This document shows positions 1-5,759 of a DNA stretch of 48,279 nt, piece by piece (within the stretch, counting starts at the first letter, position 1; each line of letters begins with the position of its first letter). Below the pieces are notes generated by a model. It ran no database searches and had not been told where the DNA came from. It saw nothing but the letters and a program-made list of their open reading frames with translations. Source of the stretch: Salipiger mucosus DSM 16094 (GTDB taxonomy: Bacteria; Pseudomonadota; Alphaproteobacteria; Rhodobacterales; Rhodobacteraceae); assembly GCF_000442255.1 (NCBI RefSeq), contig NZ_KE557280.1, forward strand, positions 213,963 to 262,241, given 5' to 3'. The translations under genes and the position numbers were made by a program.

Positions 1-335
1 GCACGGCGATAGGGGATCTGCACCTTCAGGGTCTTCTGCCTCCGGCTCAAGGTCGAATAGTCCGGAACGGGCCAGTCCAGCCCCGCGAGACGCAGCAGAC
101 TGGCGACCAGCCCGGCGGTCTGCCTGAGCGGCAGCTTGAACAGCACCTTGATCGACAGGCAGAACTGGATCGCCGCATTCGAGAACACCGGCGGGCGCCC
201 AGGGCGGCCCTCATGCGGCGCGTGCCAGACCATCTCCTTGTCCAGCCAGATCAGCAAAGACCCGCGCTTGCGGAGCGCAGCGTTGTAGGCGGACCAGTTC
301 GTCGTGCGGTAGCGGGCGGGCTTGGGCTTGCTCAT
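1..335 (-). CDS. IS5 family transposase, N-terminal part (3' end outside window)
   Basis: The first 111 codons of a transposase are visible, starting at the ATG at 335-333 and running off the window. The N-terminus begins MSKPKPARYRTTNWSAYN and continues with the blocks GRPGRPPVFS, AIQFCLSIKVLFKLPLRQT and GLDWPVPDYSTLSRRQK. These are the features I recall of the DUF4372/DDE N-terminal region in IS5 elements common in Rhodobacterales. The DDE catalytic residues would lie beyond the window. The ATG sits about 20 nt inside the putative terminal repeat, normal for a compact IS. Its ATGA overlaps the stop codon of the truncated ParB-like reading frame, which is an accident of the insertion. Confidence 0.85.
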   Translation of the reverse strand, partial: MSKPKPARYRTTNWSAYNAALRKRGSLLIWLDKEMVWHAPHEGRPGRPPVFSNAAIQFCLSIKVLFKLPLRQTAGLVASLLRLAGLDWPVPDYSTLSRRQKTLKVQIPYRR

Positions 336-373
336 GCTGCTCGTCTAATCGCATGGATTCCCGATGTGAATCC
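1..373. mobile_element. IS5-type insertion sequence, left part cut by window edge
   Basis: The element covers the start of the window and its outer end lies near 355-373. There the sequence GGATTCCCGATGTGAATCC holds the inverted halves GGATTC and GAATCC just upstream of the transposase start, as expected for a terminal inverted repeat. The ParB-like gene runs into this end and is fused to it. The other end and any target duplication are outside the window. Confidence 0.7.
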
Positions 374-766
374 TTCACCCGCTGAGTTCTGCAACAACGC
401 CGGGTTCAGCCTTTGGAAGGTCTCTCGACGCTGCGCCAGGAAATATGACAGCTGAAGTGCGGTCATTTTGGCTCCGGCCAAGTTTCCATCGATCTCGAAC
501 ATCAGAGCTTCGTCATCCGAGCACCGCAACACATCACAGGGGATGACTGCTTCGCCGAGTTCGCGCATCGCGGAGAGCCGATTGGCCCCATCGAGCACGA
601 AATCGCCCTTCTTGGTTCGACGCACGACAATGCGTCCGACGAAGCCTCGCTCGCTGATTGCTTCCTTCAGAGTGTCCACACCGTCGCGGGACACATCTCT
701 AAGCCGTCCAGCGATCTGGATCTGATCGACTGGCAACTCATTGACTGTCGTGAGCCGCTCGATCAT
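332..766 (-). pseudogene. ParB-like N-terminal domain protein, truncated by IS5
   Basis: Residues 1-131 form a ParB/sulfiredoxin-type N-terminal domain. It opens MIERLTTVNELPVDQI, has a variant ParB box (VVRRTKKGDFVLDGANRLSA, about 47-66) with a GANR core, and ends in an acidic and then helical part. The last 15 residues (from GFTSGIHAIRR) are encoded by the end of the IS5 element, so the native C-terminus is lost. Ribosome site GGGAG lies 6 nt before the ATG, and ATGA couples it to the upstream 106-aa gene. From family knowledge, small ParB-like proteins of this type occur in early regions of Mu/B3-like phages of Rhodobacterales, where they precede the transposase. Function unknown and probably inactivated here. 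Confidence 0.7.
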
Positions 767-1083
767 CTCTCACTCCCGACAATCCCTTGCAGCACTGACC
801 GGAGTGCGCTGATGCGGATCTGGACGTCCGAGTTGATCCTCGCCGCCTCGTCATTGAGGATCTCGAGATGCTCGCGCTCGGCATCGGCATTGGTGAGCAG
901 TTCGTCGATTTCGCCGTCATCGGTGCTCGCGCTCCGAGCGAGCAAGTCGACTTGGGCAGCGACCGAAGCCAACTCGTTTTCCATCCACTGCAAGCGGTCG
1001 GGTTGAACCAGGCGAACCGGTACCGATCTGAGATCTTCTTTAGGCTTGGGCCCAGAGATTTTTTGGAAGTCTGTCTTAGCCAT
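763..1083 (-). CDS. hypothetical phage-type protein, 106 aa, coiled-coil rich
   Basis: I do not recognise a family. The protein has a basic, polar N-terminus (about 1-33) followed by a long heptad-like acidic helix (about 34-104, with stretches such as WMENELASVAAQVDLLARS and INSDVQIRISALRSVLQG), so it probably forms a coiled coil. It overlaps the upstream HTH-type gene by 8 nt and the downstream ParB-like gene by 4 nt (ATGA), so the three are one transcription unit with coupled translation. The setting is an early phage operon. A role in transposition accessory functions or partition is possible but unsupported. Confidence 0.6.
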   Translation of the reverse strand: MAKTDFQKISGPKPKEDLRSVPVRLVQPDRLQWMENELASVAAQVDLLARSASTDDGEIDELLTNADAEREHLEILNDEAARINSDVQIRISALRSVLQGIVGSER

Positions 1084-1315
1084 CGGTACGCGGCCCTTTC
1101 TTCATGGTGTAGTAGAAGCGTCTCTCGCGCTCCGGCCCTTCGAGCCGGGTCTCGCAATCGATCCGTGCGCCGAGACAGCGCAGCTCGGCGATGCAGCTGT
1201 TGACCGCGCAGACCTTGGCCCGGCGCATGATCGACCAGGTCGAGTGGGGCTTGCCGTCGGACAGCACGGTCAGGACGCGCTGCAGGCGGGCGGATTTGAG
1301 CGAGGCGGCATTCAT
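1076..1315 (-). CDS. small winged-helix/HTH-like phage protein, 79 aa
   Basis: I place the start at the ATG at 1315-1313 (MNAASLKSARLQRVL) because GGAGG lies about 7 nt upstream. A GTG at 1339 would add eight residues but has no better site. The fold suggested is a helix-turn-helix: helix ARLQRVLTVLSD, turn GKPHST, helix WSIMRRAKVCAVNSCIAELR, then LGARIDCETR and a basic wing RRFYYTMKKG. This resembles small DNA-binding proteins in Rhodobacterales prophages that predict strand-rewinding or regulatory roles, but I cannot name a characterised homologue. It is first in a run of three overlapping genes (with the 106-aa protein and the ParB-like gene). Confidence 0.6.
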   Translation of the reverse strand: MNAASLKSARLQRVLTVLSDGKPHSTWSIMRRAKVCAVNSCIAELRCLGARIDCETRLEGPERERRFYYTMKKGPRTDG

Positions 1316-1459
1316 GATCCGCCTCCGCTCTGGCACCACATTGTGTGCTTTCCTTCCGCGAAGGCGCGACCCGTGCTAGGGTGGCGGCGCTGCCGGGTGT
1401 TACCGCACCCAGCAGCGCCTCTCATGCCCAAGTGAAGACAGCACAAGGACACGATCTCG

Positions 1460-1870
1460 ATGACTGGATATGTGATCGAGGCGCAGGCGCGCGCGGACGA
1501 ACTGTTGGAAATGCTCACGGAAGAGCAAGTCGACCTACTCTGGACATGGGCCCTAAACGTGGCGGAGATCGACTGGGAGCGCATCATGTCCGCTCCTTCC
1601 GATCATTCGCTCCGCGTCTTAGCGATGACGCCAAAGCAGCGATATCGCTGGATGACTGAGACACCGCCGGAGCAGTTCTATCGCCAATGGATAGAGGCTC
1701 GTCACTGGTCGGTTCTGTCAGCCATTGCATTGCAGCAAGCAGAATTCGCTGAGTACGCGAAGGGCATGAAATATCGAGAAGCCTGTCGATATGGGGCTCA
1801 AGCAGCAAGCAGGCATCTGGCCCCAAGGTCTCTAGAAACGACGCTGCGGCACTCATTTGGCGTCCTATGA
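1460..1870 (+). CDS. hypothetical protein, 136 aa
   Basis: No family recognised. The composition looks like a folded protein (seven Trp, many Glu/Tyr/Ala, no Arg-rich shadow bias), mostly helical, with no signal peptide or membrane segment. AAGGA lies about 9 nt upstream of the ATG. The first 40 codons have the GC-rich third positions expected for the host; the 3' third is less biased. It lies on the strand opposite the surrounding minus-strand phage genes, and its 3' 287 nt overlap the 3' end of the minus-strand frame 2267-1584. One of the two may be spurious, or this may be an independently transcribed cargo gene. Confidence 0.5.
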   Translation: MTGYVIEAQARADELLEMLTEEQVDLLWTWALNVAEIDWERIMSAPSDHSLRVLAMTPKQRYRWMTETPPEQFYRQWIEARHWSVLSAIALQQAEFAEYAKGMKYREACRYGAQAASRHLAPRSLETTLRHSFGVL

Positions 1871-2267
1871 ACCAGCCTGGCAGACAGATCGGCGGGATCT
1901 GCCGCCACGACGGCCTCGCTCCCCTCAAGCTCCGGGCTGCCTTGCGCCGTTTGCGTATTCTTCGATAGATGTCGCGGCTCGTTGCCGTTCCGCCATGGAT
2001 GCGTGGATCGGTCTCCATCTCTGGTCTTTCCCGGTTCTTGAGGGCATGGAACTTGGCTCCGGGATAAAAGTCCGGAGGCGTTTGACGATCGCGAAGATGC
2101 TCGAGCAGAAGGATCCCTGCACGGTCTTCAGTCGGGACCTCGGGCAGCTCCGGGAACTCGAATTTCCAAAGCAACTTGGTCCGGTCGTATGCCGCCTCAA
2201 AGGTCGGCCGGCTCGACCGAAAGAAGTCCTCGGCCAACAACAGAATGAAGCGATTTTCGGAACTCAC
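1584..2267 (-). CDS. hypothetical phage-type protein, 227 aa
   Basis: Start GTG at 2267 overlaps the TGA of the preceding gene (GTGA), which ties it to the operon. The N-terminal half reads as a soluble protein (SSENRFILLLAEDFFRSS, then EFPELPEVPTEDR and FYPGAKFHALKN), followed by a basic patch (IYRRIRKRRKAARS, about residues 112-125) and a more variable C-terminal third. No known domain recognised. The C-terminal 95 residues lie antisense to the plus-strand gene at 1460-1870, so the true end is uncertain. A much longer frame going back to 2864 is a shadow in its upstream half, being Arg/Ala/Pro-rich. Confidence 0.45.
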   Translation of the reverse strand: MSSENRFILLLAEDFFRSSRPTFEAAYDRTKLLWKFEFPELPEVPTEDRAGILLLEHLRDRQTPPDFYPGAKFHALKNRERPEMETDPRIHGGTATSRDIYRRIRKRRKAARSLRGARPSWRQIPPICLPGWFIGRQMSAAASFLETLGPDACLLLEPHIDRLLDISCPSRTQRILLAAMQWLTEPTSDEPLSIGDRTAPAVSQSSSDIAALASSLRRGANDRKERT

Positions 2268-2707
2268 AGCAGCACCCCCAGACCAATGATCGTGCCAACC
2301 ACCAGCGCGACCACCGACACGCCGCCCAGCAGGTCGCCGAGCAGGCTCTCGGACAGCCGCCGTTCGGCGGCGCGAATGGTTGCCCAGGCCGCGCGCAGGG
2401 AGGAGAGGAAGGGCGCGGGCCTGGGCGCCCCGACGGTGCCTCTGCCGCCGGGGAGACGGTTGCCGGCGTTTCCGTGAGTGGTGGCAACCGTCTTGGTCTG
2501 GTGCATGGCTTCGTCGCCGCGCAGCGCGTCGGCCAGCAGCATGCGGGCGTGCTCGCCCACCATGCGCTCGGCCGCGCGGGCCGCGCCGAAGCTCTCGGGT
2601 TGACGGGCCGTGCCGATCAGCGTGACCCCGAGCGCAATGCGCTGCGCATCGGTCAGGCCACGGCCGATCTCGTGGGCACGAACAAGGACATCTGCGCGGT
2701 CCTGCAT
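2264..2707 (-). CDS. hypothetical membrane-anchored phage protein, 147 aa
   Basis: Start ATG at 2707 has GGAGGG about 7 nt upstream and shares its A with the stop of the previous gene (TGATG), so translation is coupled. Residues 1-70 form a helical soluble domain (begins MQDRADVLVRAHEIGRGLT), a low-complexity linker rich in Gly/Thr/Pro follows (about 75-100), then an amphipathic helix and one hydrophobic segment at the extreme C-terminus (about 128-147, GVSVVALVVGTIIGLGVLL). This is a tail-anchored inner-membrane topology with the soluble part probably in the cytoplasm. No homologue recognised. It may be a host-membrane-directed early phage protein, but this is inference. Confidence 0.55.
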   Translation of the reverse strand: MQDRADVLVRAHEIGRGLTDAQRIALGVTLIGTARQPESFGAARAAERMVGEHARMLLADALRGDEAMHQTKTVATTHGNAGNRLPGGRGTVGAPRPAPFLSSLRAAWATIRAAERRLSESLLGDLLGGVSVVALVVGTIIGLGVLL

Positions 2708-3228
2708 CACGAAGCCCTCCGGTCGCTGGCGGTGAGGGGCGCAGGGCGCGGCGTCTCGATCGGCCAGGGACACCTGTCCGGCCAGATCGTCGAGAAGACG
2801 CGCAGTGTAGCGTCGAAGGTCTCTTGGCGGACCCCAGACACCGGGTTTTCGCCCAACCGGACACGCAGCATCGTGAACTCGTGCAGGTTGCTTAGTGAGA
2901 TCTGCGGGCCGAGGGACCTCACAGCATCGGACGCCAGGACTTGCCCGGTCGCGTCAAAATGAGTGGCGAAAAGAGTGCGAACCTCGTTTGCACGACGGCG
3001 GTTTTCGCGTGTTGTCTCAGGCGGCTGCGTCCTGCCCGTGCGCGCGGCCCAGGCCGGCACGTCGCAAGCGTCGATGCCAGCTGCGACCGTAGTAGCTCGA
3101 GTGCCTTTATGACACCGGCTGCCGATACTGCGTTCGACCGTGGATCGAAGCCCAGCGATCGCCTGGCGAGACCCGTCGAGAGCTTCGCCGAGCTCCGGAC
3201 GGAGACGGAAATGGCTACCGGCGGCCAT
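2707..3228 (-). CDS. hypothetical phage-type protein, 173 aa
   Basis: Start ATG at 3228 overlaps the TGA of the Ner/Cro-like gene (TGATG), with AGGAG about 9 nt upstream. A TTG one codon earlier is possible but less likely. The protein is basic in its first 80 residues and contains a more ordered stretch after about residue 85 (VRTLFATHFDATGQVLASD and SLSNLHEFTMLRVRLGENP). I recognise no domain. Its place, second in the operon after the divergent repressor switch, suggests an early lysogeny or replication gene. Function unknown. Confidence 0.5.
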   Translation of the reverse strand: MAAGSHFRLRPELGEALDGSRQAIAGLRSTVERSIGSRCHKGTRATTVAAGIDACDVPAWAARTGRTQPPETTRENRRRANEVRTLFATHFDATGQVLASDAVRSLGPQISLSNLHEFTMLRVRLGENPVSGVRQETFDATLRVFSTIWPDRCPWPIETPRPAPLTASDRRAS

Positions 3229-3485
3229 CAAACGCGCTCCTGCTCCAGCCGCTTCGCGTAGAGTGCGGCGAAAAGATCTGGGCCGATCTCCTCGATCATC
3301 GCATCGCGCATCAACTGCGCCTTCGGGCCATTACTCCAGCCGGTCGAATACCCACGAATGTTCTGGAAGTTGACACCGTGACGATCGGCGAACTCACGAC
3401 TGCTGGACCCCAATGCCCGCATGCCCGCGAGGAACGCGTCATGAAAGATCGGCCCCGGCTGGTAGGATTGTTGATGTTTTGTCAT
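3228..3485 (-). CDS. Ner/Cro-like small DNA-binding protein, 85 aa
   Basis: A short basic protein divergent from the repressor gene. An HTH-like core is visible at about 13-55: FHDAFLAGMRALGSSS, then REFADRHGVNFQNIRGYSTG with a helix-turn-helix pattern (REFADRHGV...NIRGY), then KAQLMRDAMIEEIGP. Position and size match Ner of Mu or Cro of lambdoid phages: first gene of the early operon, facing the lysogenic repressor, and likely to repress the divergent promoters during lytic growth. A TTGACA hexamer lies about 75 nt upstream (3563-3558, minus strand). It is followed by translationally coupled genes. The family assignment rests on context plus a weak HTH pattern. Confidence 0.55.
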   Translation of the reverse strand: MTKHQQSYQPGPIFHDAFLAGMRALGSSSREFADRHGVNFQNIRGYSTGWSNGPKAQLMRDAMIEEIGPDLFAALYAKRLEQERV

Positions 3486-3509
3486 GCTGCTCTCTTGAGT
3501 CGATGTGGC

Positions 3510-3566
3510 TTGACCGCGAATAACGTTCAGGAGGAAGATGACCGTGTATTACGTTATTGTCAATGG
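3510..3566. promoter_or_regulatory. divergent operator/promoter between repressor and Ner/Cro-like gene
   Basis: The inverted pair AATAACGT (3519-3526) and ACGTTATT (3551-3558) is separated by 24 bp. The second half site also sits in the longer near-palindrome ATTACGTTATTGT. The second half site overlaps a TTGACA hexamer on the minus strand (3563-3558), the best -35 for the leftward gene, though the -10 (CATCTT at 3540-3535) is weak. A dimeric repressor binding both sites could loop or block both promoters. Confidence 0.45.
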
Positions 3567-3573
3567 GCATTGA
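3538..3573 (+). CDS. 11-codon leader ORF ahead of the repressor
   Basis: ATG at 3538 follows a strong ribosome site (AGGAGGAAG at 3529-3537, very close to the ATG) and encodes MTVYYVIVNGH before TGA at 3571-3573. The repressor ATG begins one base later, at 3575, and has no ribosome site of its own. Translation of the repressor may therefore depend on termination and re-initiation after this leader. The leader also overlaps the operator half site at 3551-3558. The alternative is that the repressor starts at the TTG (3557) or ATG (3563) upstream and the leader is accidental. Confidence 0.4.
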   Translation: MTVYYVIVNGH

Positions 3574-3574
3574 A

Positions 3575-4294
3575 ATGGCAACCGCAATTTACGGTCAGCG
3601 CATCGCCGAGATACGCAAAAAAATTGGTCTGTCACAGCGAGCTTTTGGGTCAAAAGTATCGCGAAGTCAGGGATTTATCAGCGACATAGAGGCAGGACGC
3701 ACCGATCCTTCGTTCGACTTTCTAGTCAAGCTTTGGCGTGAACTCGGCGTCGATCCCAGATGGGTCATCACAGGCGAGGGGAACGAGTTGCAGGCGCAAG
3801 CTCAGTTCCAGGGTCGCACCAGTCTAGTCAGCGCACCGGACACCAGCGTGCCAGCGCATGGCGATGTCATCATAGGTGACGCAGAGCTTCAGATGGTCCG
3901 CCGCTTCGATGTGTCCGGGTCTGCTGGCCTTGGCGCATTGGTGCCATCCGAGGAGGTCATTGACCATGTGGCCTTCACACGCTCGTGGCTCTTGCGAATG
4001 GGAATTAACGCTGATTTGGCTGGCCTTTTAAAAGTTAGTGGCGATAGCATGGCGCCGAATTTGCGAGACGGCTCCTTAGCTCTGGTTCACTTTGCAGAAT
4101 TTGAAGTCGATGATGGCTACATTTATGCGTTCCTGTTGAATGAGGAACTCTTCATAAAGCGGCTGGCAAGAATTGACGGAGGATTTTTGGTAACATCTGA
4201 TAATCCGACCTTCCAACCTTACAAGGTCTTGGGAAATGACGCCAAGGAACTCAGAGTGCGTGGACGAGTGCGCGCAGTGATCTCTCAAGTGTGA
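3575..4294 (+). CDS. phage repressor, XRE HTH plus S24 (LexA-like) self-cleaving domain
   Basis: A 239-aa protein. Residues 7-68 form an XRE helix-turn-helix (RIAEIRKKIGLSQRAFGSKV, then SRSQGFISDIEAGR, with the conserved IE.GR and a WV.TG end). Residues 105-239 form an S24 peptidase fold: nucleophile Ser158 in SGDSMAPNLRDG and general-base Lys195 in FIKRLARIDGG, 37 residues apart as in LexA, with a candidate Ala117-Gly118 cleavage bond in GSAGLGA. It would bind the operator between it and the divergent Ner/Cro-like gene and be inactivated by RecA-stimulated self-cleavage after DNA damage, inducing the prophage. I chose the ATG at 3575 (MATAIYGQRI) because it directly follows the leader ORF; starts at 3557 or 3563 would add a few residues. 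Confidence 0.85.
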   Translation: MATAIYGQRIAEIRKKIGLSQRAFGSKVSRSQGFISDIEAGRTDPSFDFLVKLWRELGVDPRWVITGEGNELQAQAQFQGRTSLVSAPDTSVPAHGDVIIGDAELQMVRRFDVSGSAGLGALVPSEEVIDHVAFTRSWLLRMGINADLAGLLKVSGDSMAPNLRDGSLALVHFAEFEVDDGYIYAFLLNEELFIKRLARIDGGFLVTSDNPTFQPYKVLGNDAKELRVRGRVRAVISQV

Positions 4295-4309
4295 ACGTGG
4301 AGTGGTACT

Positions 4310-4906
4310 ATGAAGTTTATGAAATTCAGCATGGCGATTGTGCTTTCCAGCCTTTCTGTACCTGCGAAAGCGGAGGAAACTGATACTGCTAAAAGTGCCG
4401 CTGACAGTTGCTTAATGGCTTTAGAGGCGGGTGAAGAGCGCGCCGCGGGCGAGGCCGCGATCACCTTACAAGCCGTCGAAGGGGATGTTTTTGGTGAGGC
4501 TCGAGACCTCGGCGTTGAGTGTTTGGAGAAGTTCACCGGCGAGCAATGGCTATATGCACAAGGCCATAAGCGATTTATGTCCATCGACGCCTTCAAAGCC
4601 ATTGATCAACGACGCACGATCAAGGCCAGAATGGGTCAAGTCGTAGAAGAAATAATATCTGATACGGAAGGCTTGGCCGAGCAAGCCAGGCAGAACCGCC
4701 TAGCTGCAGAAAAAGAGCGAGTGAGGGCCGGAGAGCTCTTGCAGCAATCTGCACAGGAGTTGTCGAAGGCACGTCGAGAGAGCGTTTCAATCCGAACTTA
4801 CACGGCCTGCGTTAAACTCTATCGATCTAACGAGAACTCAGCGCTGGTGAACCCTGTCTGTAACGCATCATTTGTTGCCAACGGCCTGCCGCCCTCGATC
4901 GACTGA
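4310..4906 (+). CDS. secreted coiled-coil protein of unknown function, probable prophage cargo
   Basis: A 198-aa protein with a Sec signal peptide (about 1-21, MKFMKFSMAIVLSSLSVPAKA). The mature part has a helical domain with two Cys (DSCLMALE, GVECLEKF), a long coiled coil (about 105-160, rich in E, Q, A and R), and a C-terminal piece with two more Cys (YTACVKLY, NPVCNAS), so two disulfides are possible in the periplasm. No family recognised. It follows the repressor by 15 nt and may be expressed from the same lysogenic transcript. Base composition is clearly less GC-rich than the host genes. These features fit a lysogenic-conversion gene, but that is inference. Confidence 0.6.
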   Translation: MKFMKFSMAIVLSSLSVPAKAEETDTAKSAADSCLMALEAGEERAAGEAAITLQAVEGDVFGEARDLGVECLEKFTGEQWLYAQGHKRFMSIDAFKAIDQRRTIKARMGQVVEEIISDTEGLAEQARQNRLAAEKERVRAGELLQQSAQELSKARRESVSIRTYTACVKLYRSNENSALVNPVCNASFVANGLPPSID

Positions 4907-5337
4907 GGCAACTCACCATTCGCGTACGATCGCCTGCCGTGAGTTCTCCAGTGCGTGGCTGCACGCGTGGGCGCCGCCATCGTTGAAGGGCGGTCGGGGA
5001 TATTGACGGTCGGATCGACAGGAGCGAAATAGACCTAGCCGGATCTCCACGTCGATCCTCGACTTTGTCGTGACTGCTCACACGAGTCGCATAAGGCACA
5101 GTATGTGGTGCGGTACGGTCGCGGCCTGGCTGAAAATCGGGTCCCACTTCTCTGAAACCGTTACGACGCCTCGCATCGACATAACGTGCTGTAATGGCGC
5201 TCGAAAATCCGTAAGTGGGACGGTCGACACGAAGTGGGCGGCTAGGGTCCCAGTTCGCAGCCCTGGTCAAAGCTCGAGAATGCCCCTGTACGGGCTTTCT
5301 CAGGGGGCATTGAACCATATTTCAATGGGGTTTCGCG
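4907..5337. other. no convincing gene; short inverted repeat
   Basis: No frame here has a good ribosome site plus coding character; the frame 5070-5468 (plus) is low-complexity and ends in repeat DNA. The inverted pair GTCCCACTT (5141-5149) and AAGTGGGAC (5213-5221) is flanked by similar TGAAAATC / CGAAAATC words. This recalls the multiple end repeats of IS21-type elements, but no istA/istB gene is present, so at best it is a relic. Confidence 0.35.
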
Positions 5338-5545
5338 GTGATCGCTTCTTACTCGCCTTCAAAGGCCTTCAGAGCCGCCATGGTGGCCGATTTGACCGGT
5401 TTCGCAGGATCACTGTAAACTTATGCCGACTGGGAGCAGACCATGCGTGGCGCTCAGCAACCCCTTGATTTCTCTTTCCATCCGCCGTCTTCCGACTTCT
5501 TCGAGCGTCTTCCGGGATCACTGTAATCTAAGGTGTCACCTAACA
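5338..5545. other. putative Mu-like prophage end with repeated transposase-binding sites
   Basis: The 12-mer GGATCACTGTAA occurs exactly at 5407-5418 and 5515-5526, 108 bp apart, with extended similarity on both sides (on the minus strand the core reads TTACAGTGATCC preceded by TNAG). A weaker third copy (TTTCGC then GATCGCTTCTTAC) starts near 5331. Three spaced sites at the phage left end, the first close to a terminal TG, are the Mu attL plan. A terminal CA at 5544-5545 (TGTTA on the minus strand) would be the outermost phage base. The exact boundary is inferred. Confidence 0.4.
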
Positions 5546-5604
5546 GCCACTGCTGTCACGGACAGATATCCGGAACGTTCGGGAAAAACCGCAAGAAACT
5601 GAAA

Positions 5605-5688
5605 TCATTTGAAGATCGCGATCCCGATGAAGGTCCAGATGACCATGCCCGCGAGCACCGCCCAGAGAATCCACCATCCATGTCGCAA
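5605..5688 (-). CDS. 27-aa single-TM small protein downstream of moeA
   Basis: TTG at 5688-5686 is preceded by GGGGGAG with an 8-nt spacer. The frame encodes a hydrophobic segment with a four-Trp pattern (MRHGWWILWAVLAGMVIW, then TFIGIAIFK) ending in Lys before TGA. This is a typical single-span small membrane protein with a basic N-terminus. It follows moeA by 71 nt on the same strand and may be the last gene of the trp-moa operon. A GTG at 5745 in frame would give a longer form. Function unknown. Confidence 0.5.
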   Translation of the reverse strand: MRHGWWILWAVLAGMVIWTFIGIAIFK

Positions 5689-5759
5689 GCTGCAGGCTCC
5701 CCCGATCTGCCGTAGCGCGTCGCAATATCTTGCCCCGCGCGGCACGGGACCGGCAATGA

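Larger units (their letters stand above)
374..5545. mobile_element. left (early) end of a Mu-like transposable prophage, interrupted by IS5
   Basis: The gene order mirrors Mu. From the proposed end inward come repeated end sites, a cargo gene, a repressor transcribed toward the end, a divergent operator, a Ner/Cro-like gene, and a leftward early operon with overlapping genes up to a ParB-like protein. Transposase A and ATPase B genes are expected further left and would be outside the window or lost with the IS5 insertion. Lower and uneven GC supports an acquired origin. The identification rests on order plus motifs; no phage structural gene is in view. Confidence 0.5.

Noticed and set aside
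5070-5468. 132-codon plus-strand frame near the prophage end
   Set aside because: Low coding character, no ribosome site, and it runs into the repeated end sites.
5443-5526. 27-codon frame with GGGAG upstream between the repeated sites
   Set aside because: Its end is the repeat itself (GGATCACTGTAA supplies the stop), so it is more likely a by-product of the phage end. It cannot be excluded.
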